Below are positions 33,609 through 45,493 of a DNA stretch of 64,000 nucleotides, in pieces. The DNA is taken from NCBI GenBank assembly GCA_028456385.1, contig JALNQF010000067.1, forward strand, positions 124,001-188,000. Direction: 5' to 3'. Every line of letters begins with the position of its first letter. Within the stretch, counting starts at the first letter, position 1. The notes below the pieces were generated by a model, which was not told where the DNA came from, did not search any database, and was given only the letters and a program-made list of their open reading frames with translations. Origin of the DNA: Ophiosphaerella korrae. Its lineage: Eukaryota > Ascomycota > Dothideomycetes > Pleosporales > Phaeosphaeriaceae. A program made the position numbers and the translations under genes.

Positions 33609-34975
33609 ATGACGTCCGGTACCAATGCCCCTCCTGATGCTGATCATCGCTTGCTGCCCTTGCTGACCGCCCTTGTGCAGCAGAGTCCATCCTGCAGACG
33701 GCCGCCGAAGAAGGCGCGTTGGACTCGTAAGTCGTGCCCCAGGCCCTCTATCCGTCCTTGGCTGACGCGCCCGCCAGAGCAGAATGGCCCAAGACGCTCC
33801 AGTACATCCTCAGCCGCCTGGATGATATCGTCTGCGACTTTCCCCACCCCCCCACAGACGCGGCTGTAGCAACCGAGCCCGAGTCGGCGCCTCACCCCCA
33901 GAATGCTGCCTCCAGCCAAGAATCGCACACCACCAACAAAGAAAACAACCCTCCCGCCGTTCGCCCGCGCCCACCCGTCCCTGTCTTCTCTACCTCGGGC
34001 CCTCAGAGCCTCCCGCAAGACGTCACCACCTTCTACTCATCAATACGCGCTGCCCTCTCCACTAATTTCGCCCTCCATCCCCCGCACACCATCCAACGCT
34101 TGGCAGAGCTAGTCCTCGAGCCTAAGAAGAGATACAAGTTTCTGCCTCCCTACCTTCGCGCTCTCGATCGCATTGTCTCTGTGTCCTCGCCCCTCATCGT
34201 ATTTCCCCTCCCACAAGCCGTCCTCCCCACTTCCGTCGGCCTCCTCAATGGCACCACTTCGGCCATCAATACCCAAACTCCAACACTAGGCTCCGATGAA
34301 TCACTCGGCGGCGCACTGCTTACCCCAATCCCATGGCTGCAAAATCGAGGTCAGAATGAGCTGGTCTCTGAGAGCACCGAGATAGTCGACGGCCCCAACG
34401 GCGCTGGCCGTATCGAGACCGTGACTGTGGGCATGCTCACCGCAAGACAGCGGCCCGAGGCAGCCTCCACGCCAGCCTCGCAGATAGCATCATCACATCC
34501 AGAAGGTGAGACACTGCCCTCAACAGGCCCAGTCACTCAAGGCGAGCTGTTACGGCAAGAGCAAGAAGCAGGTATTGTGCTCAATAACCCTCACTCGCTC
34601 ACCACGAGCCCCACACGGACCACTTACAGCGAGGCAGAAGGTGGTGGTACCATTATTGAGACGGTCGAAGGAGACGAGGAAGCGCCCCATGCTCGAGGCC
34701 CTGAGATGATTGGCATGGAAGACACTGGGCCGCAAAAGAATGCTGGCGCTCTAAACATTGAAGGTGCTGTTGGGAGACCGAGTCTGGATCGAGCGAGTAA
34801 AAGCCCTGGCCCCGCGGCGCCGGCTGAAGGGGATACCAAGGATGAAGTGATGAAAGATAGCAGCGAGAAGAATGAGAGAGAGAAAGCGGCTGAACGAAGC
34901 GATATAAAAGAGGATTCTGCAGAGCAGAAGCAAGCGGACGCGACCCAAGATGTAGATATGGCATCTGAAGACTAA
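33609..34975 (+). CDS. psy4: Protein phosphatase 4 regulatory subunit 2 (PPP4R2/Psy4)
   Basis: The regulatory subunit 2 of protein phosphatase 4, about 417 residues. In yeast the Psy4-Psy2-Pph3 complex removes DNA-damage phosphorylation such as gamma-H2A after repair; the same role is inferred here. Three exons: 33609-33618 (only 10 nt, MTS plus one base), 33681-33726 and 33778-34975, total 1254 nt. Both introns have CTGAC branch sites. The family core is visible: ESILQTAAEEGALD, WPKTLQYILSRLDDIV, then FYSSIRAALSTNF, PPHTIQRLAELVLEPKKRYKFL and PYLRALDRIVSVSS. The remaining 250 residues are disordered, acidic, and end in DVDMASED. The start rests on the short first exon, since the frame of exon 2 has no nearby AUG upstream. 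Confidence 0.88.
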
Positions 34976-35329
34976 TGACCTAAGTAACACGAGGCTCGGC
35001 AGGAAAAGGCTAGAGCTTTTACGATCTACAATAGCCAGGACCAGAAATACGTCCAGCCCTATAATCGACCAATATATCAACGAAACATTCTAAAATATAC
35101 ATGTGAAACTCTTGTCTGGTTGGTCGTGTTTGACCAAATCATTTAACAACAGTTTAACTCTAAAACTATGCGCCGAGTCGAAAATCCGGCGGAATGGCAT
35201 CGAGGATACAAAATGTAAGAAATTCAGGCTGCAAAATGTATACTAGACTACAACCAAGCCGCAAACGCTGAAACTCAACGACGCGAACCCTCAAAATATC
35301 CTCCTCACCAAACAGCCTGTCACACCGTC
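34976..35329. other. Intergenic spacer
   Basis: 3' side of the PP4 subunit gene and of the GRAM-type remnant. No other feature seen. Confidence 0.4.
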
Positions 35330-35900
35330 TGACTGAAGCCCACAATCTGGCTAAATGCCTCCTCTCGCTGTTCCACATTCTCCAACAGATGCTCCAACCC
35401 GGATCTCGTGACAAACTTCAGATCCTTTCCTGAATCAGTCACCAACTTCGACGGTATCTTCTTCGCCACGATACGATCTTATTTCTCAGCAAGTTGTTTG
35501 CGTATGGCACATGGAAATGTTCAACATGTCCGACGCTTGACACAAAACGGCATGAAACAGCGCTGAAAAAACTTTGAGAAGTAGCCATGTAGGCGCTACT
35601 ACCATTGCAGCGATGATGAGAAGCTAGTGAGTACCGCAAGCGTGGCGGTTGTACGAACAAATTTGCGCCATTCATAGAAGTTGCGCATAGATTTAAAGCA
35701 GTTTGCTAGGTCCGCGAGTTGGACCATTAGCCAGGGGCCTACCACTTGTACGACGATTTCATCCGCCCATTTGTCGTTGCCTCGTTTTTCAATGAATTCG
35801 TTTAGGGATAGAGCGGTCCGCTGGGTTGGTGTCTTCCCGATGTTTGATATCCTCACGAAGATCTTCAACGGTATTGCCATGCAGGCGGCGCTCTACAACA
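35330..35900 (-). pseudogene. Decayed 3' remnant of a GRAM-domain-type protein gene
   Basis: The minus strand shows recognisable pieces of what I take to be the C-terminal half of a fungal GRAM-domain-containing protein: KTPTQRTALSLNEFIEKRG, WADEIVVQVVGPWLM, LADLANCFKSMRNFYEWRK and TTATLAVLT. The hydrophobic continuation, LLIIAAMVVAPTWLLLKV, is in a different frame, so a 1- or 2-base indel lies near 35625. After further stops, the tail reads DLKFVTRSGLEHLLENVEQ and REEAFSQIVGFSQTV, ending at a TGA at 35332-35330. No GT-AG intron of normal size joins the first two pieces. The N-terminal half is absent; the open frame has stops just upstream of 35880. I read this as a truncated, frameshifted relic. 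The family name is from memory of similar proteins and needs a search. Confidence 0.65.
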
Positions 35901-36830
35901 AGGTACAGAAATGCGGAAAGCTAAGTATAGGGTTTAATTATTTGAAAAGTCAAGACAGTAAATGATAAAGTATATCTGTCCTGCACTAGCTGATAAAGCA
36001 GGCTCACTCTTACTGCGTCGCTTTGGTATCACTCCCCGCCACTCCGGTTCCGATTTCCACCTCAGATCATTAGTATTATAAGGACAAATACTGTCTGTTA
36101 AGGTCTTTAATAATCTTGAATACTTCAAGAGTCCACTGAACGTAGTGTTATCATTTTGACTCGGAACTAATCCCATCGATTAGGCCTGATGTTCAACTAT
36201 GGAAATTGATGAATTAAGGCAAGGTCAATTAAAACTACTATCGATGCATGCGTAGCTTACATTCTATTTCAGAGAAGGCGTATGCTAGCGGTTGCACACA
36301 GGCTCTAGTCGACCAGTATCACCGCTTGGTTGTGGAACTTGTCCTAAAGAAAGTGAGTGACTAGACTATTTACTTCATTGACACACGAACATCATTGAAG
36401 GTTGAAAAGCCTGCAAGGTACATAAGGACTTGGCGAATCAACTGCGCAAGCCGAGCCTTTTCAAATACGGTAGAAGCTTCGTCACAAACTTGATTGAATG
36501 TTTCCTCAACTTACAGATCTTCGAGCCACTATGGAAAAGACACCAAGTACGACACTAAGGCAGATTGGCACAATACATAGCCTATAGAACAGTGCTACAG
36601 ACCAAATGTGGTTGTTCTGGTTGTCGAGGGGGGCAAAGTAGATATCGATCATGGTTATACTTGAAACCATCATCAAACTGTCACAGCTCCTGTCCGTAGT
36701 AGATAACCTCGAAAACCTTGGCCTCCACCCTTTCTATTGCGATTTTTCATGGGGCCCGTATCAGTATACTGAATCAGGCGAGGAGTGATGCTATCAAGAT
36801 ATTAAGCCAGGGCCTGAGCTAACCTTGTTG

Positions 36831-36846
36831 CCCCCCCCCCCCCCCC
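36831..36846. repeat. Poly(C) run, 16 bases
   Basis: An uninterrupted homopolymer of 16 C residues in non-coding DNA. Confidence 0.9.
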
Positions 36847-36971
36847 ATCATCTTTTTGGTTTTGAATACCTTTGGGAGACAGTCTCTTCGTTCGCCTGGA
36901 AGACTGGATTTTGCACGCTGCGTCCCGGGCGCTATATAGCACCATCTGGTTTTGAATAATGATTGTATCGG

Positions 36972-37001
<30 letters not shown>
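36972..37001. repeat. Poly(A) run, 30 bases
   Basis: An uninterrupted run of 30 A residues, the longest homopolymer in the window. It could mark the 3' end of a retroposed sequence lying to its left on the plus strand, but no target duplication is obvious. Confidence 0.9.
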
Positions 37002-37004
<3 letters not shown>

Positions 37005-37746
37005 CTCAATCTTACCATGTAAAGGATTGCGGGTGTAGAAGTCCTAGTCTTAGACGCTAGGCTTGTAAAGCAATGATGTTTGCTGTACTCCACTGAGACA
37101 AAATTCCTTTCTGCTGTTGAATGTTTAGATTGTAATTGGATTTTAGTTATAGATGTTGCTTACCTCCATCTGCGTGAAGGGGGTCAGGGTGACGAATGGT
37201 ATAAGGCGTGGATCCTCAGATCTGTTACCGTGTAGAGGTGGAACTACTTCGGATCTGTGCGGGTCTCATCTTCAAGCCTTGAATTCTTCTCAATAGGACA
37301 AGTCTATTTGGTCTTGTAGTTTGTAAGCGCTACATGGAGGTAGATGTTGTGCAGTACTCAGGGATATGCAGTTTTTCAAATATTATCTGCCGCTTGTGTC
37401 GACAGAAGACAATTACATGTACTCTGTCACAACCACAACCCTTAGAAAGTAACTAATAAGATTGTCGCGCACCCGAGTGAGTTTTTTCTAGGTTTTCATG
37501 TTCTCCGATTTTTTCCCTTGTACGATTCTCCTTCTCAAAATAGTACAAGTATAAGTTTAGCACGCGATCAAGACATTCAAAAGCCCAAACGGAAGGAATT
37601 AGTGCCATGAGACAGCGTTCCGACAAACCCCACCGACAACCAAAGTTGAAAGCGAATTATAGAATACGAAACAATACCACTAAAGTAGTCACCATTTATC
37701 GCACACTTTCATCGGAGTTACAGCCATGCAGCTCAAAGCGCTAGAC

Positions 37747-38434
37747 TCAAACGGCAGGAGTGGCATCAGTACGCGCATCAGGCGTACCAGTACCCGCTAC
37801 TGGAACAGCATGCCGCTTATCAGACTCAAAAGTTCCAGTATTTTGCGTTCCCCCGAAGCGCTCAACGTCCCAAAGCCTTGCCTCAAGTAGAGTGCCAACT
37901 AGGTTCGTAAAGCTAAATGATGTATTAGCAGAACCCATGAATACAAAAGTAAGATGTGCCTACAAAGCTAGAAAAGCAAAGGTTTCTAAGGTCTCCTTCA
38001 TAGAACAGCTATTTGTGAATGCAGGCGATCGCGCTTTACAAGTGCCATAGTTATAGTCCTGTGTTGCGAAGATGAAGGCTGTAAGCCAGAGGTACGAAAA
38101 GATCCATGCAAGAGGAGCAAGATAGCCTTTGTAAGATTTGAACACGGGCAGGACGAGGGCGGGGAGATAAAGGATTGAATCGATGGCGGCCTAGTGGAGC
38201 AATATTAGTACCAAGGGTGGCATGGAGTGCAATGGCAGAACATACAATAGAAACCCAGTACACTAGATGTGTATTGCGTTGGTAACTGTGGATGGAGTAG
38301 GCCGCAATGCTCATTACGATGATTGAGCTGGTAAAATGTAGAGCATGATTCGCGATGATGAGGGGGCGGTACAGTTTGTTGGAACGAGTAGCAGGTGTGC
38401 CATAGTCCGTGTTTGCGCGCGTGCCTCGAGCCAT
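37747..38434 (-). CDS. MARVEL-domain four-helix membrane protein
   Basis: A small membrane protein of about 193 residues. Three exons are inferred on the minus strand: 38434-38246, 38190-37964 and 37912-37747 (582 nt), with introns of 55 and 51 nt. Four hydrophobic helices are visible: ANHALHFTSSIIVMSIAAYS, YWVSIAAIDSILYLPALVL, LAPLAWIFSYLWLTAFIFA and TFAFLAFFTNLVGTLLEA. The DYNYG motif after helix 3 and the cysteine/lysine loop (TNSCSMKETLETFAFL) before helix 4 match fungal MARVEL-domain proteins such as those related to Nce102 and synaptophysin-like families. Such proteins organise membrane microdomains or vesicle traffic; the specific role is unknown. The C-terminal 40 residues are cytosolic, Gly/Thr/Asp-rich. 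The last intron would put a TAG in frame if retained. Confidence 0.85.
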
Positions 38435-39654
38435 TTGGATATGTATAGGTCTTTGATAAGGGTTCTGAGCTGATATGATGTTCTCAATACTCTAGAGGAA
38501 TGAAAAGAGAAGTCAGTGTTATTGTTGTGGTTCCAGGTCGGAGATTCTTATAGAAGAAATGGCAGTGGTAATCTCATCGTCATATCGAATTACATAAGTC
38601 GTGCTAACAAGGCCATTGTAACCAGAGGCTGTTTGCATCGTACCTGCATTACTTGTATCTCGAGATGTTGACGAAAAGGCTCATCATCCTTGGCCCATTC
38701 GCGGTGTGTCGAATCATGTTCATCCAATACGCCTCTTTTGCTAATATCATACCACACAATACGGATAATTCGGCTGAGTCTCGCTACTCTTATGGAAAGC
38801 CCCGTGGTTATTAGCTTGCCTAAGACCTAGATATCGTCTATTATTTGTTCACACAGGGACGTCACTGCGACGCATGACAGCATCTTAGCGTGTAACCACG
38901 TCGCAGGCAATGAGCAACATTGATGACGTGGAAGATGCGCAGTGCAGGAATTGAGATCAAGAAGGGATAGAATCACCACAGGTGACAAGTGCAGTAAGCT
39001 GGATCGCATTTTGGGGACGAAATATGGAGGTTGAGTGTAGAACAAGTATCAGCAAATTTAGCCGAGGCCGTTCAAGCAATTTAAATAGGTCAACGGCGCG
39101 ACTGACCTTATACATATGATCGAATAGAATAATCTACTGATGGTGGGATACCGCTTCTGATTTTCTTTTGCGTTTTAGGTTCTTTTTCGGACTACTGACG
39201 GACAAGAATACCCATAAACTCTGTTTAGTTGGACTACTCATATTCAAAGAGTTTTCCATACCTAGGGTAGCACCTTGGATGAGATGATGTGAATATAAGC
39301 CGAGGGATAACGAAGGGGTTGAGACCTTAGTGTACCATTGCGCACGGTGTGTAGCTGTGAAGCACTTGATCACTTTGTGATATGCATTAGCTGACTGGGA
39401 GAGTTCGCTATGCCTTAGATTAACACAAGAATATGTTTGTGTCTAAAAGCCAGGATGACAGAACCAGAAGGGGAGAAGTCAAAGATTTGTGGGCTGCTTC
39501 ACCGCCTCCAAGAATTCTGCCAAATCACTAGCTCCTTGGCAAAAGAATGTCACTGCTCAACGATAATTGGTCAATACTCTAAATATCTCGAACATAAAAT
39601 ACCACAATTGGCCTGCAGGACTCAATTGCAGAGACTCAGGGAGCAAGTTGGAAA
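38435..39654. other. Divergent intergenic region, MARVEL gene and ACR3 gene
   Basis: About 1.2 kb between divergently transcribed genes; promoter function for both is likely. No gene or RNA is visible. Short open frames on the minus strand lack domains. Confidence 0.4.
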
Positions 39655-40993
39655 ATGAGTGCAAATGAAATTGGAACACTTTCGGATGAAATGATCAAAA
39701 CAACAAAGCAGGAGGACATTGAAACTGGGAGGAGAAAAGAAACGGCCGAACCTTCTGTGCCAGGTAAGAGACTCTAGCATGCACTCGTAGTCTACCTGAA
39801 TGGTAACTTTTTTTTTTTTTGCATAGGGCACGGCGATATATCAAAAGATACCCCACCGCTAAAAGGGCTTTCATTCCTCGACCGCTTCCTTGTACTATGG
39901 ATTCTCATTGCTATGGGCATTGGTATTGCTCTTGGTAACACGGTGGATTCAGTTGGTCCAGCATTACAAAAAGGCGAGTTTGTAGGCGTCAGTCTACCAA
40001 TAGGTACGATTTGTATATTTCCGTATGCGCCTTTGCTTACCCATACTATTAGCGATCGGACTTTTAGTAATGATGTATCCAATCTTGTGCAAAGTCCGAT
40101 ACGAAACACTACACCTACTTTTCCAGTCCCGGGCATTGTGGATCCAGATTGGGGTTTCTTTCGTGTTGAATTGGATTATCGCTCCGCTTTTCATGGTCGG
40201 ATTAGCTTGGGCTTTCTTACCAGACCGTCCGGACCTCCGCGAAGGATTGATTTTTGTCGGGATTGCGCGGTGCATAGCCATGGTTCTCATTTGGACAGAT
40301 TTGGCGGACGGAGATGGCGATTACTGTGCCGTGTTGGTGGCATTCAACTCCATACTGCAGATAATCTTGTTCGCACCAATGGCCATATTTTACGTGCAGA
40401 TTGTTAGCCACGGCGATCGGACGAGCGTTTCGTATCAAGCGGTGGCGCGAAGCGTCGGCGTGTAAGCGGATCCAGGATACTACACCGATCAACCTCACGG
40501 ATTGCTAACTAGGTTGAACAGGTTTTTGGGTATCCCACTTGGCGCTGCAGTGCTTACACGACTCGCGTTAAGGGGCTTGCTAGGCGAAGACAGGTATCAA
40601 CGCTGCTTTATCCGTTACATTGCGCCTTTCTCACTGATCGGCCTTCTCTACACCATCATTGTGCTTTTCGCTAGCCAAGGTGCCCACGTAGTCCGACAGA
40701 TCACAGACGTCCTACGGGTTTGCGGGCCACTACTTGTCTACTTTGCAGTAATGTTTTCCAGTACGTTGTGGTTCTGCTGGAAGATGGGATTCGGCTACCG
40801 AGTCAGTTGCACCCAAAGCTTCACCGCGGCAAGCAATAATTTTGAACTTGCGATAGCGGTTGTGGTAGCGGTATATGGTGTGGGAAGCGGACAGGCCTTG
40901 GCAAGTACAGTGGGTCCGCTTATCGAAGTGCCGGTGTTGGTGGCTCTAGTGTATATTTTGAGATGGGTCAGGAAAAGATGGCGGTGGACCTAG
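39655..40993 (+). CDS. acr3: ACR3-family arsenite efflux transporter
   Basis: A plasma-membrane arsenite exporter of the Acr3 (BART superfamily) type, about 388 residues. Four exons are inferred: 39655-39763, 39827-40003, 40053-40461 and 40522-40993 (1167 nt). The N-terminal 50 residues are cytosolic and charged. Ten hydrophobic helices follow. Conserved segments include LPIAIGLLVMMYPILCKVRYE, NWIIAPLFMVGLAWAFL, and GIARCIAMVLIWTDLADGD. The Cys in ARCIAMV corresponds to the residue known to be essential for arsenite transport in bacterial Acr3. Later come VAFNSILQIILFAPMAIF, IAPFSLIGLLYTIIVLFASQG and the FTAASNNFELAIAV helix typical of the family. Intron 1 contains a run of 13 T. No arsenate reductase or ArsH gene lies nearby, so this is not an arsenic cluster. 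Confidence 0.94.
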
Positions 40994-43527
40994 AGAACGA
41001 AAGTGGAGTCTGATCAGCATTGAAGCTAGGAACCAGCCACTTAGGAGTGGGAAAGTGAAGCGGCCAAGGCGGTACGGAACCGTGCTGAGGAAGAGACAAA
41101 GTTACCGGCGATATGGTAGGCTATTGGATAAGGCGGAATGATATAACAAGTAAGTGAGAAGGTTGGGCGATTATTTACGGAGCCAATATTTTAGAGACCA
41201 GTGCGTCGGGTATGCTATAACTATAGCGCGTAACACATATGCAAGTGACATACCAATAGAGCCGAGGAATACTTCGATGCATGAACTTTATCTATAAATC
41301 CTGGACTGTCTAGACCGGATGGAACGTGCAACATGGTGGAGGTCAAGTTTCTAGAAGGGAATGCTGATTTCCGAATGGACGTGGATCGCCGAAGCTAAGC
41401 AGCGTACGGACCGGAGAGCAGACCGGCGACTTTCCAGAGGTTGGCTGTCAGGTGTAGCGTAGATTGGCCCGCTGCGAACCACTTAGGCCGGGCTCGATCG
41501 CATGTGAATGCAATCAATGATGGCTACCTAGTTGGATGGCGTGCAGGTAGGCCGCGGTTTCTGCTCCGCCCCCACACTTCACTTTATCTGAGATCAGTGG
41601 CAGATTCCCCATGTAGATAGCGCGACAATCGGCAGGTAATAAGTTTTCTCCTGGATAGGTTCTGGCAAATGGGACTCTTTCCTTGTCGCAAGGAGTAGTT
41701 ATGACTCGTAAGCGAGGGTGACCGATGGTTTCCCATTCGTCAGAGGTAGACTGGGCCCATTCTGGCGGTACCTGTACGTGTTCATGCTATAAGTGTATAG
41801 CAGCAGTTGCTCAGCAACATATCGCGAGTAAGACATGGTTTCCGTAATGACACTGGCGTGTGTAGGGTGATGACCTTTGGTAAGACTTGGGAAACCAGTT
41901 TCCGAGAATTAGGTTAGCAATACCAAGCCACTAATGATAAGCTTCTTTGAGGGCCGTTTAGATGCTGTAACAAGCAGCTGCGTGAAGATAGGATGGATGT
42001 AGCCATGTACTGTAGGACGGGCAGGAATTGCAACCAGATGAGGTAATGTGCTTGCTAGTGTATGGTCGGTACTTGGGCACAAGGGCGCGCATGGATGAAG
42101 CACCAGTCACACCTGGCAGGTGGTCCGAATGGTGGGTGATTATTGAATATTCTAAGACGGTAGGTACATGATGGCGTGGTGGGTTATAGAATGTCAGCCC
42201 GAAGGCGGCAGTCAGGACCAGGCTGGTGTCCGGCTGCAAAGGCTTGGGTTGCATTGGCAGTAGCGTTCGGGGACACCGCGGAGACATGCATGGTAGTCAG
42301 CGCTTGTGAGCGGATGGCGGAATTTAGCACGACCTGGCGAATGGGAGGGCAATGCGGGCGTGCAATTTGTGATTTTGTTTCCCAGCCTGGCGGATCAGAC
42401 AAGTGACGAGTTTCGCGACGGGGAGATGCCTCACGTTAACAAGCCAGATATAAGGGTGGCGTAGGGCTAGTGCATGGGGTGCGGGCTGAAGGAAGAGAAG
42501 AAGAAGAAAAAAAAAGGAGAAGGGAAAGAAGGGGCAAAGGAAGACGAGGAAGCGAACGAGGGCTGGTATCGAGTCGCTGGACACTGGGGCTGGAGGGTGC
42601 GGGCGGGAGGACGGTGTGAAGTGGCGTGGCCGCGCTTTCCTTTTTTCTTTTCCAGCAAAGTGGTTGCGGACCCGAGAGGCTGGTTCGGCCGGGTTTTTAG
42701 GGAGTTAGCGACGGCGACATGTTTCATGTGAATTTGGGCTCCCCGCAAGTCTAGTCGCCTTACTAAACCAGCGTTTGCTGCAGTTAGAGGCACGCAGTGA
42801 AAGCACAAGCAGAAGCAGCAGCAGCAGCAGCAGGAGAAGAACAAAAGGAAGAAGAAATAAAAGTAGCAGTAGCATCAGCAGCAGTAGGGCGCAGCTGCAC
42901 TCGGCGACGGGACGGCACGCTGCACTCGGTGTGTGTGTGTGTGCGTGTGCGTGTGGGCAGACCAGATGCAGCAGCAGGCGCTGGCAGTGGTAAGAATGCG
43001 GGTGATGATGTTGTCTCGCGTAAGCACGAGAGCATCGGGGGCATTGGTGGCATTGTGCATTGGTGCCGTGGTGCCATGGTGCCCGTGGCATGCTCACGAT
43101 CCGACAAGTTGGGTGTCGAGGAATCCGACGCGCTGGGAAGTGGAACTGGCTGGCCTGCCGCTAGTCCGCCTCAGGCCCAGCTCCGAGGGAGGGGGGCGGC
43201 CAAATTACCAGCCTGTCTGCGCAGTGGCTGCGTCGTCTGCCTGTCTGGCTGCCAGTCTAACTTCCTCTGCCCGCCGCCTTTAATTCCTTTAAATAACTCG
43301 TCGCTGTCCCGCACTCCCACCGCTGCCTCCTGTGTTGATGCCCGCCGCGACCCAGCTCCCCGTTCCCACTAATAAACCGGCTTCCGCACCCGCAACCACC
43401 TCCCTTTCTGTCCTCGATCCGTCGCTGCCTGCAGCTGCCCCATGACCCTCCTCCGCTCCGGCTGAACACGCTGCTTATTAGCCCACCTCCCCGCCCACGA
43501 GGCTTCGACTGCCCTCTGCCTGTCCCA
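40994..43527. other. Gene-poor region upstream of the LaeA-type gene
   Basis: About 2.5 kb without a supportable gene. A short 5S-rRNA-like sequence lies at 41382-41405. Simple repeats include A-rich purine tracts near 42494-42535, CAG runs at about 42815-42832 and a GT/GC run at 42929-42956. The proximal kilobase is GC-rich and probably holds the promoter and leader of the methyltransferase gene. Confidence 0.45.
42929..42956. repeat. GT-rich microsatellite
   Basis: Imperfect GT dinucleotide repeat with two GC interruptions, in non-coding DNA. Confidence 0.8.
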
Positions 43528-44845
43528 ATGGTTACCATGGCATCAAATGGGTGAGTCCTGCCCCGCGCTGTGCCGGCCTGCCTATCCTGCCTGCCCCCTC
43601 CCGCCCGCTCCTGCCACCTAACTCGCCGCCCAGTCTGCCCGTGCCCGCCGCCCAAAATAGCAATTACCTGGAACATGGCCGCTGGTACCACGGCTTCCGC
43701 AGAGGCATCTACATGTTCCCATGCGACGAGCCCGAGAAAGACCGCATGGACATCTACCACAAGCTCTTCACCGTCGCACGCAGAGACCAGCTGCACCAAG
43801 CCCCGATCCCCCAACACTGCCCGCCCCGCATTCTCGACGTGGGCTGTGGCACCGGCATCTGGGCAATTGACATGGCTGAGTGAGTCTGCCTGAAGCCCTG
43901 CAATCACTGTCCCGCCAGGCTAACCGAGCCCGTGTGTAGCCAGTATCTAAACGCCGAGGTGCGCTGACCCCCCGAACACGGCTGCATTGCTGCCAGACGG
44001 CTTACTCAAATTCTGCAGGTCCTAGGCTTGGAGCTCGTCAACATTCAGCCCGAAAAGTATGCTGCACGCCCTTGCATCCATCCATGGCTCCACATATTGA
44101 CTTGTGCGTCTGTGCAGAATTCCTCCGAACCTACGATTCCGCGTGCCACGCGACTACGAGAGCCCATGGACCTTTGGCGAGGATTCCTGGGATCTCATCC
44201 ACCTGCGCATGGCCTGCGGCAGCGTCTCCAGCTGGCCAGAGCTGTACCAGAAAATATTCACGTACGCCGCCCCCTCCGCCCCCGCCCCCCTCACCCTAGC
44301 TGACCCTGCCAGACATCTCAAGCCCGGCACTGGTTGGATCGAGCACGTTGAAATTGACATGGAGCCGCGCTGTGACGACTACACCCTCTCTCCCGAAAGC
44401 ATCCTGATCAAGTGGTACCGATGGTTGGCAGACGCTACCCAGCGCGTTACTCGCCCAATTGCATACGAGCACCGTACCCGCGCATTGCTGCAGTCGGCCG
44501 GCTTCATCGACATCCAGGAGACGGTCATTCGCGTTCCCTACAACTCGTGGCCAAATGATCCTCACCAAAAGGACATTGGCCGGTGGTACAACCTAGGCAT
44601 CACTGAAGGTCTGGAAGCACTGAGTCTGGCGCCCCTCACAAGAGTCTACCGGTGGGACGTAGACAACGACATCAAACCCCTGTTGGACCAGGTTCGCAGA
44701 GAAATATGTAACCGCAAAGTTCATGCGTACAACAACATGTAAGTCACGTCCTCTTCTGGCGTTGTACCAATTTGATTGAGGTTACCCGCCCATGCTGACC
44801 CCTTGCTGCAGTCACATCTGGACAGCCCGCCGCCCCCAACAGTAG
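43528..44845 (+). CDS. laeA: LaeA/Lae1-type methyltransferase, regulator of secondary metabolism
   Basis: A nuclear SAM-dependent methyltransferase-like protein of about 309 residues, matching LaeA/Lae1. LaeA acts with VeA and VelB in the velvet complex and controls secondary-metabolite clusters and development. Seven exons are inferred: 43528-43550, 43634-43879, 43940-43958 (19 nt), 44019-44056 (38 nt), 44118-44261, 44313-44738 and 44812-44845, total 930 nt. In order it shows [39 protein letters not shown], the SAM motif [95 protein letters not shown] and the closing [14 protein letters not shown]. The N-terminus is short. Two tiny exons mean automated models may be wrong. No metabolite backbone gene is adjacent. 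Confidence 0.95.
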
Positions 44846-45493
44846 GATATTGATGGGGCACCCAAAAAGAAAGACTCCTTCATCTGGAGCCTTGCTAGGC
44901 GGTACGTCGGCATCCTGTTCCACCATGTTTGCATTCCACATGCACGATCAGCTCCGCCTACCAGGGTTCGACAGCCGAGAGCTGGCTTTGCACCAGAAAA
45001 AAAAAAGATGGGTGCTATATTGAACCACCACCTGATGATGGTAGTGGTTGTCCATATTAGCCTGTGTGCTACTCCTACCTGTCCCACCAAATCGGACGCG
45101 GGTCGACGTTTTGGTTAGAGAGCATTGCATTGAGGGGCACGGCGTTCGGCTGTGCCCACTTGCCATGACGCCCAGACCAGCCTCGTCGAATAACCATGTG
45201 CATGATGTATTGGCGTGTGCTACGAAATGGAAAAATTCGGAGTTTTGGTGGACACTATTACCGGCGTTGGAGCATTCCTGGGGATTATGATACCTTGTTC
45301 ATCCCGCGGCAAAATTTCTAGAGGGAGCTGATTGGCGGCTTATTTTTCGGCAAAGGTCAAGTGGGCCAGGTTATGATTGCATATGCTCTGGGTTTGTGAG
45401 ACTCTGATCTCTATGGTTTTTCGGCGGTTGGCCATTGTACATGAGAGCATTTTGTGTTTTAGCGAAACGTTAGCGCCATGCATTTTCTTCTAG

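Larger units (their letters stand above)
35901..37746. other. Repeat-rich, gene-poor spacer
   Basis: About 1.8 kb of AT-rich sequence with no open frame worth calling. A 16-C run at 36831-36846 and a 30-A run at 36972-37001 stand out. Decayed transposon sequence is plausible but no terminal repeats or protein motifs were found. Confidence 0.4.

Noticed and set aside
37150..37350. Pair of related sequences around ACCTCCAT in inverted orientation
   Set aside because: Only about 8 bases match cleanly, too short to claim an inverted-repeat element.
39655..40993. Arsenic-resistance cluster around the ACR3 gene
   Set aside because: No arsenate reductase, ArsH or methyltransferase of the arsenic type beside it.
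42797..43372. Frame of 191 codons with poly-Ala from CAG repeats
   Set aside because: Created by microsatellites; no AUG context, domain or intron pattern.
43528..44845. Secondary-metabolite cluster around LaeA
   Set aside because: No polyketide synthase, peptide synthetase, terpene cyclase or cluster-type regulator nearby.
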